11,564 bases of DNA. It comes from an uncultured bacterium. Lineage in GTDB: Bacteria; Patescibacteriota; Dojkabacteria; B142; OLB20. Below are positions 1-6,589 of the stretch, piece after piece (position 1 is the first letter of the stretch; each line of letters opens with the position of its first letter). The position numbers and the translations under genes are program-made. Under the pieces are notes generated by a model. That model was given only the letters and a program-made list of their open reading frames with translations, was not told the DNA's origin and searched no databases. Where the stretch lies: positions 1 through 11,564 of the forward strand of contig CALARN010000051.1 in NCBI GenBank assembly GCA_937889205.1, given 5' to 3'.

Positions 1-435
1 GTAATCTTTATTAATCAGTTAAGAATGAAAATTGGAATTATGTTCGGTAATCCAGAGACGACAACCGGTGGTAACGCCCTAAAATTCTATGCTTCCGTTA
101 GGCTTGACATTAGAAAGAAAGACAAGATAGGAACCCTTGAAGATGTTCAAGGCCACAGCGTTAAAGTTAAAGTAGTAAAGAACAAAATGGCGCCACCATT
201 TAAAGAGGCAACTTTTGACATAATTTATCCTAATGGAATTGACAAGTTAAGCTCTCTAGTTGATGCAGCTACAACTTTTGATGTGATTCAAAAGGCTGGT
301 TCTTGGTTTAGAAAAGGTGATACTCAACTAGCTCAGGGCAAAGAAGGCATGAAAGCACTATTAAGAAATGATGAGAAACTCAGAAAAGAGATTTATCAAG
401 AGGTTAAGAAAAAGGCAAATATGCCTACTTCATAA
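1..435 (+). CDS. recA: RecA recombinase, C-terminal part (5' end outside the window)
   Basis: This is the last 144 codons of RecA, the ATP-dependent DNA strand-exchange protein that forms filaments on single-stranded DNA. The frame is open to base 1 and begins inside the core with [12 protein letters not shown]. It is followed by [19 protein letters not shown], the near-invariant DNA-binding loop L2 and the strand after it, so the ATG at 25 is an internal Met and not the start. The C-terminal domain follows, with [15 protein letters not shown] and a shortened KAGSWF region, and the protein ends in a basic tail (KKKANMPTS). The acidic C-terminal tail known from E. coli RecA, which dampens activity, is absent. 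A strong intrinsic terminator lies 13 nt after the TAA stop, so recA ends its transcription unit here. The identification is secure; only the missing 5' part limits it. Confidence 0.97.
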   Translation, partial: VIFINQLRMKIGIMFGNPETTTGGNALKFYASVRLDIRKKDKIGTLEDVQGHSVKVKVVKNKMAPPFKEATFDIIYPNGIDKLSSLVDAATTFDVIQKAGSWFRKGDTQLAQGKEGMKALLRNDEKLRKEIYQEVKKKANMPTS

Positions 436-448
436 AGGTTAACATCAT

Positions 449-478
449 AGCCGACAAGCGAAAACTTGTCGGCTTTTT
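449..478 (+). terminator. Intrinsic terminator of recA
   Basis: A 10-bp perfect stem, AGCCGACAAG pairing with CTTGTCGGCT around a 6-nt loop (CGAAAA), is followed by a run of T. It sits 13 nt after the recA stop and separates recA from the regulator/HEPN unit. The downstream pairing arm merges into the T-run, as is usual for Rho-independent terminators. Confidence 0.93.
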
Positions 479-493
479 AGAAATATATGATTA

Positions 494-519
494 AATAATT
501 TAAACATATTTAAATTATT
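494..519. repeat. Perfect 11-bp inverted repeat, candidate operator
   Basis: AATAATTTAAA and its exact reverse complement TTTAAATTATT are separated by four bases (CATA). The element lies about 25 nt upstream of the likely -10 box of the winged-helix gene and well beyond the recA terminator, so it is not a terminator itself: it contains no G or C except in the loop and has no T-run. A dyad of this length just upstream of a winged-helix regulator gene is a natural site for dimer binding and autoregulation. AT-rich DNA makes chance palindromes more likely, so the operator role is an inference. Confidence 0.5.
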
Positions 520-544
520 ATAAAAATCTTCTACAATTAACTTG

Positions 545-550
545 TATTAT
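545..550 (+). promoter_or_regulatory. Candidate -10 box for the winged-helix/HEPN operon
   Basis: TATTAT, five of six matches to TATAAT, lies 13 nt before the ATG at 564, predicting a leader of only about 7 nt. No good -35 hexamer is visible at 16-18 nt upstream (the stretch is AAAAAT-like), so the promoter may be weak or activator-dependent. The perfect inverted repeat at 494-519 lies just upstream of the -35 position. Confidence 0.4.
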
Positions 551-563
551 CTAAACAAACGAC

Positions 564-1163
564 ATGCAAATAGCAAACCCAATAAAAGCCTTAAACCACT
601 TATTTATCTCTAAGGTTAGAATTAAAGTGCTTAAGTATTATCTTTTTAATGCTGATATACCCATACACTTAAGGGGGTTGGTTCGTGAAGTACAAGAAGA
701 AATAAATGCCGTGCGTCGTGAGTTATTAAGGCTAGAAGAAATTGGCCTCATTCGCAGTGAAATGCGGGGCAATCGTAAGTACTATTTACTAAATCGCGAT
801 TTCCTATATGTTAACGAGCTTTTAGGCATTTTTCACAAGTCTTTTGGCCTGGGTGGTTCAATTATTAAAAACTTAGAAAATTTAGGTAAGGTTGATTTTG
901 CAATCCTAACTGGTTCATTTACAACATTTTCTGCACCTGATCCTAATATCATTGACCTAGTCTTAATTGGTGACATAGATTTACAAGCGTTATCAAAATT
1001 AGTACAAGATGCAGAAAAAAAACTCAACAGAGAAATTAATTATACTGTTTTAAAGTCTAGCGAGTTTATACTTAAGAAAAAACGCCGTGATGCTTTTATC
1101 ATGCAACTACTAATCGTTCCTAAGATAATGCTATGTGGTAATATAAACGATTTAAGCACTTAA
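564..1163 (+). CDS. Winged-helix transcriptional regulator fused to a degenerate MNT nucleotidyltransferase domain
   Basis: Residues 12-80 read as an ArsR/MarR-like winged helix: a helix at VRIKVLKYYLF, the recognition-helix region at INAVRRELLRLEEIGLI and a basic wing at SEMRGNRKYYLLN. After a helical linker, residues 112-195 resemble the minimal nucleotidyltransferase (MNT) fold: ILTGSF at 115-120 is the glycine-serine turn, and NIIDLVLIGDID at 128-139 is the acidic strand. The usual pattern is GSxARGxxxxxSDIDLLV. Here the Arg-Gly is gone and the first catalytic Asp is Ile129, leaving only Asp131, so catalysis is doubtful. The gene lies 17 nt upstream of a HEPN-MNT fusion, which suggests one operon in which this protein is the DNA-binding and possibly antitoxin-like partner. 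The start is supported by the -10 box 13 nt upstream; there is no Shine-Dalgarno. The HTH call is firm and the MNT call moderately so. Confidence 0.78.
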   Translation: MQIANPIKALNHLFISKVRIKVLKYYLFNADIPIHLRGLVREVQEEINAVRRELLRLEEIGLIRSEMRGNRKYYLLNRDFLYVNELLGIFHKSFGLGGSIIKNLENLGKVDFAILTGSFTTFSAPDPNIIDLVLIGDIDLQALSKLVQDAEKKLNREINYTVLKSSEFILKKKRRDAFIMQLLIVPKIMLCGNINDLST

Positions 1164-1180
1164 ACAAATACCTACTGCCA

Positions 1181-1993
1181 ATGCAAACCACAACTGAGAT
1201 TAATAATCATAACGACGAGAGATGGCAAGTATGGCTAAGACAAGCTAAGTATGACTTAGCCGCAGCTTTTTTATCGCTAGAAAACGAATATTTTGAATGG
1301 GCAACATATCAAGCTGAACAGGCTGTCGAGAAGTCTTTAAAATCTGTAATTGTGCATGCTGGTGGTAAAGCTCCAAAGATTCATAAATTAGGCATTCTCT
1401 TTGGTTTTTGTAACCAAGTAAATGATAATTTTAGAAATACTGACTTTAATTTTAAACACATCGAGTCATTTACATTTATTTCTCGTTACCCTTTTCTACT
1501 TCCTGACAAAAGCTTGACACCGCATGAATTGATAAGCGAAAGAAATGCTAATGAAGCTCTTGTTGAAGCTTCTGATGTTATTTTGAAAATTTCAAAACTT
1601 CTTAAAAAAGTTAGCTATAAGAAACTAGAAAGCACCGAATTAAAAGCTGAAATCTATAAACCTGAAGTTATTGAGAAAAGGGCGAAATCAATTGTGAATT
1701 CAATTAAGAAGACCTTTGACACAGAAAGCATTATTCTTTTTGGTAGATTCGCCCGTGAATGGGGCAACCCTTTAAGTGGCACAATGGATATTCTAATAAT
1801 AGCTAACTGTGAGCAATGCCCTTTCGTTGAGAGAATATATAAGGCTCGAGAAGCTACAAAAGGGGAATTCCCAATAATTGAACCACTAGTTTACACTCCT
1901 GAAGAAATTCAAATTCTGCATCAAGAAAATGAGTCATTCCTCAAAAGTGCCTTTGCAGAAGGCAAAATACTCTACGAGAAACAATCTGCTTGA
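1181..1993 (+). CDS. HEPN domain-MNT nucleotidyltransferase fusion protein
   Basis: Residues 14-145 form a HEPN-type helical domain: WLRQAKYDLAAA, then YQAEQAVEKSLKSVIVHAG (the usual A-x-x-QAvEKaLKa helix), a conserved-looking IHKL at 67-70, and SRYPFLLP at 101-108. Residues 165-265 form an MNT domain with IILFGRFAREWGNP at 184-197 and TMDILII at 201-207. Compared with GSxARGxxxxxSDIDLLV, the Ser of the turn is Arg189 and the first metal-binding Asp is Met202, so the transferase is probably inactive or altered. I see no Rx4-6H RNase motif in the HEPN part. HEPN and MNT proteins often form two-gene toxin-antitoxin modules in which MNT AMPylates HEPN; here both are on one chain, preceded in the same operon by a winged-helix MNT protein. 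Its TGA stop is embedded in the TTGACA -35 box of the next gene. A toxin role is not shown by the sequence. Confidence 0.8.
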   Translation: MQTTTEINNHNDERWQVWLRQAKYDLAAAFLSLENEYFEWATYQAEQAVEKSLKSVIVHAGGKAPKIHKLGILFGFCNQVNDNFRNTDFNFKHIESFTFISRYPFLLPDKSLTPHELISERNANEALVEASDVILKISKLLKKVSYKKLESTELKAEIYKPEVIEKRAKSIVNSIKKTFDTESIILFGRFAREWGNPLSGTMDILIIANCEQCPFVERIYKAREATKGEFPIIEPLVYTPEEIQILHQENESFLKSAFAEGKILYEKQSA

Positions 1994-2018
1994 CAATTTC
2001 CTGCAGTAATTATTTAAT
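1990..2018 (+). promoter_or_regulatory. Promoter of the metallophosphoesterase gene
   Basis: TTGACA (1990-1995, perfect -35 consensus) is followed after exactly 17 nt by TTTAAT (2013-2018, five of six matches to TATAAT). The predicted start of transcription near 2025 leaves a leader of about 17 nt. The -35 box contains the TGA stop codon of the HEPN gene, so two transcription units abut with no spacer and no terminator. Confidence 0.65.
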
Positions 2019-2041
2019 AGATAAGTATTTTTTCGTAACCA

Positions 2042-2962
2042 ATGCAACCAATAGTACTTGGCAGAGATACAGATAAAGTTATCGTTACATCAGATCAACA
2101 TTTAGCTCCTAGAGATATAATAAATATTCCTGCCCAACCAAATAATCCGCTAAGCTCACCGGCAAACTGGATCTATTTAGATATACTTACAAAACCAGAT
2201 GAGAATTTATTACGAATCTGGAACGGTGACGGGTTTCATACACATCCCCGTTTTTGGTTTGAGAAGGAATTAGTCACAGGCGCTATGAGTCACTTAACTA
2301 ATTTGCTTGTAAAAAAAGATATTACAGGCGAAAATCTGAGAGTAATTCCAGGTAACCATATGAAAGTAGAGCATTTACCAACAGATGTTGTTGCTGAGTG
2401 GTTACAAAGGGGTATTCTTGTTGAAGAAGGAAAGCTTGAAGTATTTGATCCTGCTACAAAAATATCCTTTCACATTCAACATGGACACGAAGCACAACCT
2501 TGGACGGTTTACCCTTTATTTGCTGACAATCCCATATTACAGAGAGCGGCAGAAAAAGCATTAACATTAGCTAGAAAATCTGGATTATTAAAGCCACATG
2601 TTTATCCTTATGCAGATGCTGAACAGGCACTAAAGTTTAGAAATGCTGCCCAAGCCAAGTATACTCAGGCGAATTTTGATGAGCCCTTAAGTACAGCTGT
2701 TTATGGACACACCCATGTTACCGGTTTTTACCCTGAAAAAAGATTCTTTAACACCGGTTTTCGTGACCCCATACATAATTGGGCCCCGCAATTAACCATA
2801 AGTAGGAACATGATTACTCTAGAGCAAAGAAGTCTAGCTGCTATCCCAGATAAAAACTATATGAGAAATGAATTAACTATGTCGCAACTAGCCGACATAC
2901 TAACTAATCGAGCTGGAAATGCTCTACAAAGAGATCTAGGATTTGTGTCAATTGGTGACTAA
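2042..2962 (+). CDS. Calcineurin-like metallophosphoesterase
   Basis: The metal-binding motifs of the calcineurin-like fold appear in order: SDQHL (Asp18, His20), NGDG (Asp63), GNHM (Asn105, His106), HGHE (147-150) and YGHTHV (His223, His225). The only departure is Met107 where the family has GNHD/E; the two-metal ligand set is otherwise complete, so an active phosphoesterase is expected. An insert of about 65 residues between HGHE and GHTH (WTVYPLFADNPILQRAAEK onward) is helical and may form a cap that sets substrate choice. The protein has no signal peptide or membrane segment. The layout resembles UDP-2,3-diacylglucosamine hydrolase and related single-domain enzymes, but the substrate cannot be read from the sequence. 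The gene has its own promoter and ends tail to tail with the triosephosphate isomerase gene, overlapping by 4 bp. Confidence 0.88.
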   Translation: MQPIVLGRDTDKVIVTSDQHLAPRDIINIPAQPNNPLSSPANWIYLDILTKPDENLLRIWNGDGFHTHPRFWFEKELVTGAMSHLTNLLVKKDITGENLRVIPGNHMKVEHLPTDVVAEWLQRGILVEEGKLEVFDPATKISFHIQHGHEAQPWTVYPLFADNPILQRAAEKALTLARKSGLLKPHVYPYADAEQALKFRNAAQAKYTQANFDEPLSTAVYGHTHVTGFYPEKRFFNTGFRDPIHNWAPQLTISRNMITLEQRSLAAIPDKNYMRNELTMSQLADILTNRAGNALQRDLGFVSIGD

Positions 2963-3729
2963 ATTGCGGCAATTAAAGCCTTGAACTCCTCAATATTTAA
3001 TGACTTTTTGCCTACTAGAAAACCAGCAAAATTAAAGTCATGATTAGTTGCAAATTGCCCAATATTCTCAGCTGCAACCGAGCCTCCATAAATTATAGGG
3101 ATATTTATTTCAGGATACTTTACAGTCAAAAACTTTTTAATACCCATCGCCTTATTGCAAATATTTTGCACTGGTAGCTGAGCGCCAACTGCAAGATTAC
3201 CAAAACTTGAAACCGTAGCAACAGTTTCATAAGCAATTAGTAAATTATCTTGAATTTGATGTGTTGTTAACTCCTCTAAATCATTCTCTAATTGACTCTG
3301 AATCAGCTTTTGTTGCTGTGTCTCGTCTAAACCAACGGTTGTTTCACCCACGCTTAAGATAACTTTTAATCCCGCATTTAATGCGTTTTTAATTTTAAAA
3401 TTAATGTCTGCTTCAGCTTCTTTAAGCAATGTGCGTCGCTCCATATGCCCAATCAATACTCCTTTTACTCCGATAGATTTTAATTGCTCTGCACTGGTTT
3501 CTCCTGTATAGCTACCAAAACCTGGAAACTTTGAAACATCTTGAGCATAAACTTGTAATTTTGAATCTGCAGTCAAATCAACTAAGCTTTGCAAAGAAAT
3601 GGTTGAGCCTATTACGATCATCTCGTGGCCTAGATATGGCTCGGTTGCAAAAGCAGTTATATAATTCTGCAATAGGTTATTGGCCCCGTCGGTATCCAAG
3701 TTCATTTTCCAATTAGCTGCAATAATCAT
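2959..3729 (-). CDS. tpiA: Triosephosphate isomerase, divergent in loop 6 and the catalytic His loop
   Basis: The enzyme interconverts dihydroxyacetone phosphate and glyceraldehyde 3-phosphate in glycolysis. At 256 residues it has the family's usual length. The active-site residues are present: NWKMN (Asn6, Lys8), the His95-Glu97 motif as IGHMERR, the base Glu168 in AYETV, and the phosphate-binding IIYGGSV (212-218) and LVGKKSL. Several normally invariant positions differ. The Ser of IGHSERR is Met96. The loop-6 lid, usually YEPVWAIGTGKTA, reads YETVATVSSFGNLA, so the hinge Pro and Trp and the GTG tip are all lost. The barrel strand usually reading VGE after Cys has Ser126 instead of Cys. The catalytic triad suggests retained isomerase chemistry, with altered lid dynamics or substrate. 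A consensus-like promoter lies upstream; no other glycolytic gene is adjacent. The start gives the standard MxxAANWKMN N-terminus. Confidence 0.92.
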   Translation of the reverse strand: MIIAANWKMNLDTDGANNLLQNYITAFATEPYLGHEMIVIGSTISLQSLVDLTADSKLQVYAQDVSKFPGFGSYTGETSAEQLKSIGVKGVLIGHMERRTLLKEAEADINFKIKNALNAGLKVILSVGETTVGLDETQQQKLIQSQLENDLEELTTHQIQDNLLIAYETVATVSSFGNLAVGAQLPVQNICNKAMGIKKFLTVKYPEINIPIIYGGSVAAENIGQFATNHDFNFAGFLVGKKSLNIEEFKALIAAI

Positions 3730-3761
3730 GTCTTATTAATGTAATAATGTAAAAGCGATTA

Positions 3762-3790
3762 ATTATATCTACAAAAAAATAGCTTGTCTA
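3762..3790 (-). promoter_or_regulatory. Promoter of the triosephosphate isomerase gene
   Basis: On the minus strand TAGACA (3790-3785, five of six matches to TTGACA) is followed after 17 nt by a perfect TATAAT (3767-3762). The predicted transcription start near 3755 leaves a leader of about 26 nt before the ATG. The promoter faces away from the one for the DsbA-like gene. Confidence 0.68.
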
Positions 3791-3844
3791 GAAACTATAA
3801 ATAGTGCTAATATAGATTTTAACTTCCTGCTTTTTGTTGATATT

Positions 3845-3872
3845 TTGCCAATAAATCTAGTTAATTTATTAT
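3845..3872 (+). promoter_or_regulatory. Promoter of the DsbA-like gene, near-leaderless
   Basis: TTGCCA (3845-3850, five of six matches) is followed after 16 nt by TATTAT (3867-3872, five of six matches). Only 10 nt separate the -10 box from the ATG, so the transcript would begin within a few bases of the start codon. This fits the absence of a Shine-Dalgarno sequence. In such AT-rich DNA the hexamers are suggestive rather than decisive. Confidence 0.45.
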
Positions 3873-3882
3873 TTTTCTGTGT

Positions 3883-4707
3883 ATGTCTAAGAACAAAAAT
3901 ACAACTGCTTCACAGGTTGTAAAGAAAAGTGACGAAGATAGCGAGGTTATTACTGTTAACCTGCAACCTTACATATTGCCAATTGCCGTCGTAGTCAATG
4001 CAATCATAATTGCAATTGCAATACTACTTGCTGGCAGAGGTACAACAACAACAACAGTAAAAGACACGCCAAATCCAACTCCTACAATAGCACAAGAATC
4101 AGACCCAAATTCAACTGAATCTTCAACAACTCTAGGAGATAGTCCTTATTTAGGTAATAGAGATGCAGCTAAAATTGCCATCGTTGAATTTTCAGACTAT
4201 GAGTGCCCATTCTGCCAAAGACATCACTTACAAGTTTATCCGGAAATTGTTAAAAATTATGTAGAAACAGATAAGGCAATTTATGTTTACAAAAATTACA
4301 TTGCCGTTCCTTCTCATGATCCTGCCGCAACTACAGAAGCTTATGCAGCATTATGTGCAAGAGAATTAGGTGGCAATAGCAATGCTAAGTATTTTCAGAT
4401 GGGTGACTTGATTTACAAAAATACAGGCACAAACGGTGCCGGTTTGGCAGCAGAGAAATCTGTTACTACCTTAGCTGCGACAATAGGCTTGAATGCAGAG
4501 CAAATGCAAAACTGTATTGACTCAGCAAAGTATGCAGCAGTAATGACCGCCGATGAAGAAGCAGCAACAAGTGCAGGCATTCAAGGTACCCCAGGTTTCA
4601 TTGTTGGCGTTTTAAATGCTGATGGAACAATTGATGGTAAAATCATTGCAGGGGCCTATCCTTTTAGTGAATTCCAAAGAATTGCTGATGAAATGCTAGC
4701 AAAATAA
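3883..4707 (+). CDS. Membrane-anchored DsbA-family thiol-disulfide oxidoreductase
   Basis: A polar N-terminal tail of about 28 residues precedes one membrane helix (roughly 30-50, LPIAVVVNAIIIAIAILLAG), a Thr/Pro/Ser-rich spacer (53-85) and a thioredoxin-fold domain of the DsbA/Thioredoxin_4 type (88-273). The active site is FSDYECPFCQRHH with Cys108-Pro-Phe-Cys111, and the cis-Pro loop is IQGTPGFIVG (Pro237). Two further cysteines, Cys158 and Cys211, may form a structural disulfide. The domain should lie outside the membrane, where it would form or rearrange disulfides in exported proteins; many DsbA-like proteins of this shape are described in Gram-positive and CPR bacteria. No partner such as DsbB or VKOR is visible in the window. 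The gene ends 22 nt before an intrinsic terminator. The CPFC motif makes the fold assignment firm; the direction of redox chemistry is unknown. Confidence 0.9.
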   Translation: MSKNKNTTASQVVKKSDEDSEVITVNLQPYILPIAVVVNAIIIAIAILLAGRGTTTTTVKDTPNPTPTIAQESDPNSTESSTTLGDSPYLGNRDAAKIAIVEFSDYECPFCQRHHLQVYPEIVKNYVETDKAIYVYKNYIAVPSHDPAATTEAYAALCARELGGNSNAKYFQMGDLIYKNTGTNGAGLAAEKSVTTLAATIGLNAEQMQNCIDSAKYAAVMTADEEAATSAGIQGTPGFIVGVLNADGTIDGKIIAGAYPFSEFQRIADEMLAK

Positions 4708-4729
4708 TCACTTTATTAAGAATTTCAAT

Positions 4730-4761
4730 AAGAGGTAGCTAATAAGGCTACCTCTTTTTTT
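4730..4761 (+). terminator. Intrinsic terminator after the DsbA-like gene
   Basis: AAGAGGTAGC pairs with GCTACCTCTT around a 7-nt loop, and the second arm runs into seven T bases. The end of the T-run overlaps the stop codon of the convergent RelA/SpoT-like gene. On the minus strand the same stem forms after that gene's stop but lacks a strong T-run, so it would terminate poorly in that direction. Confidence 0.9.
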
Positions 4762-6589
4762 ATGGTTCATTAATACCCCAATTTATTTGGCTCATTATTT
4801 CAGGGTCACTTAGTAACTCTTTTACTTCTGACCCTATTCCCCTTTCTTCTAATAACAAAGCAATCACATTAGGGTTAGTTCTTGGCCTTGAACCCATATT
4901 TGCTAGCTCTGCTACTCTTGGGGCTATAGAGTTATTAATTACTGACAACATCTGTATTTTCAAGTTGTTAAAGTTCCTTAATTCGCTTTCAAACACTCGT
5001 TCAAGCTTTTTTACCTCTTTTGATAATGGTTTAACTTCTTTTAATTGGCTTATCTCCCGACGCAAGTCTCTTAAATACCTTCTACTGGCGGCTAATTCTC
5101 CGCTTCCATGTTTACCAATGCTGTATATAAAATGTGAAGCTATACCATCTCTAGCTTTTGCTGTTCTTGGGTCATGTATTTGCACTTCTACTGTAGTGCC
5201 AAACCTTGAGATAGCAGATATATTAAGCCCTTCATAGCCATCGTTCGTTTTAGGCTGCATGTTTACAACATAATCATTGCCATAAATATTCATGATGGCT
5301 TCTGATACTTCCGGATTGTCACGCCATTTAATATCAATTGCCGGAACATCGTTGTTTGGATTTGCAACTTGAAATCCCATATTAAACACCAATATTTCAA
5401 TTACCGCCGCCAATATATCTTGAACATCATTCATGTTTCTCAGATTTCTTTTTGTAGTAAGCATAATTGCACCGATATCCGGTATTACATCCCCTTCAGG
5501 ATACATAGTAATTTTATTTGCAATACTTCCTATCGACTTTAAACGAAAACCATCAATAGAAAAGACCCCTAAGCTTTCAAAATGCGCAGTTAATCCCTCA
5601 ACTATTTCTGGCCACTCTACCGTTGCCTTTGAATGTATCTTTCTAGCACTGGCAAGCGTTTCTGGTTGACCTTGTAATAGATACTCATTAGCAGCTGAAT
5701 AGCATTGCTCTGACATTTTTATAAATCCGGCCATTTCAAGCATTGGAGCATAAAACGAAAGCAATTCTTGAGCATTAGCCCAATAGGCCGCTTTGCGAGC
5801 ATCAGCATCACTTCTATGTGATAATTTATTAATAATGATTGCAGATTTCATTAATAACCCTTCAATGTCTAAATTTCTAACTGTTTCAATATTTGTAATT
5901 ATATCTGTAAGTGGGGCTCTGTAATTCATTATGATATCTTGGACTTCTTCATTAGGATTAGTTAATGCTTTTTTTAGCATATCTTTAACATTAGGTAATT
6001 TATATTTGGTTTCGCTATTGCATGGATGATTTAATAAATTTACTAATTGTCTCTGTGCTGGAATATCTGCCGAATAGTCAAAATTACAACTTTCTACTAA
6101 TGACTTTTGCCATTGATTAGCAATAAAATCAAACTGCTTCATAGATTCTACATAAGATAGTGCAGCTATCATTTCTGCAGTTAATTCAGGAGAATCAACT
6201 AAAGCCAAAGTTGCGAAATTCTCAACAAACTCAGTATCAAACTCAAAATTATTTTGCTTCAATCTTGATTTTTTTCTTGTTCCATTATTTTCTTGAAAAA
6301 CAACGGGATATAGAAATATTGCGGTTCTCATAGCATCATGCATTTGAAAGTCAACCTCTTTTGGATAACTTGAGGCGTTTCCGGTATTATTCTCTATTAA
6401 TTCAATCACTTCTAAAGCTTCGGTTAATCTTGAAATGTCTGGGTTCTCTGGCGACATCAATATCAACCTCGGTTCAAGTAATTGAGGCATACCTGAAGCG
6501 ACTCTGCTTTGATACCACTGTGAACTACGAAAATTCGCTTGGCTTTCACGATTAATTATTTCTGTTGTATTTTCTTTTCTACCTTGCAT
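4760..6589 (-). CDS. Divergent RelA/SpoT-like protein: degenerate HD domain plus ppGpp-synthetase-like domain
   Basis: Residues 340-492 match the RelA/SpoT synthetase domain. FRLKSIGSIANKI (348-360) corresponds to GRxKxIYSIxxKM with Arg349, Lys351 and Lys359. IPDIGAI (369-375) gives the metal-binding Asp371. QPKTNDGYEGLN (445-456) corresponds to PKPNGYQSLH with the guanine-stacking Tyr452, though the His is Asn456. VEVQI (467-471) carries Glu468, and GIASHFIYS matches GIAAHWxY. Upstream, ELLSFYAPMLEMAGFIKMSE (275-294) matches ETLxIYAPLAxRLGIxxIKxELE, placing an HD domain at about 80-300. There AALLHDVVED reads AALSYVESMK and KLADRLHNM reads KSAIIINKL, so hydrolase metal ligands are lost. The C-terminus (493-609) has a charged coiled-coil-like stretch and no recognisable TGS or ACT domain. 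I predict a synthetase-only (p)ppGpp enzyme; activity is untested. The start overlaps the upstream gene by 11 bp, implying coupling. Confidence 0.72.
   Translation of the reverse strand: MQGRKENTTEIINRESQANFRSSQWYQSRVASGMPQLLEPRLILMSPENPDISRLTEALEVIELIENNTGNASSYPKEVDFQMHDAMRTAIFLYPVVFQENNGTRKKSRLKQNNFEFDTEFVENFATLALVDSPELTAEMIAALSYVESMKQFDFIANQWQKSLVESCNFDYSADIPAQRQLVNLLNHPCNSETKYKLPNVKDMLKKALTNPNEEVQDIIMNYRAPLTDIITNIETVRNLDIEGLLMKSAIIINKLSHRSDADARKAAYWANAQELLSFYAPMLEMAGFIKMSEQCYSAANEYLLQGQPETLASARKIHSKATVEWPEIVEGLTAHFESLGVFSIDGFRLKSIGSIANKITMYPEGDVIPDIGAIMLTTKRNLRNMNDVQDILAAVIEILVFNMGFQVANPNNDVPAIDIKWRDNPEVSEAIMNIYGNDYVVNMQPKTNDGYEGLNISAISRFGTTVEVQIHDPRTAKARDGIASHFIYSIGKHGSGELAASRRYLRDLRREISQLKEVKPLSKEVKKLERVFESELRNFNNLKIQMLSVINNSIAPRVAELANMGSRPRTNPNVIALLLEERGIGSEVKELLSDPEIMSQINWGINEP

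Noticed and set aside
25..27. ATG at 25 as the start of a separate small gene
   Set aside because: Codons 1-24 in the same frame read VIFINQLR, which is RecA sequence; this Met is internal.
1991..1993. TGA at the end of the HEPN gene as a sign of recoding (TGA read as Gly or Trp)
   Set aside because: Reading through adds only a few residues with no homology, all other stops are TAA or TAG, and the TGA forms part of the -35 box of the next promoter.
3794..3805. Short dyad ACTAT-AA-ATAGT between the divergent isomerase and DsbA-like promoters
   Set aside because: Arms of 5 bp in AT-rich DNA are expected by chance, and neither neighbour is a regulator.
4965..5669. Plus-strand frames opposite the RelA/SpoT-like gene
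   Set aside because: They are antisense shadows without family resemblance, while the minus-strand frame has clear synthetase motifs.
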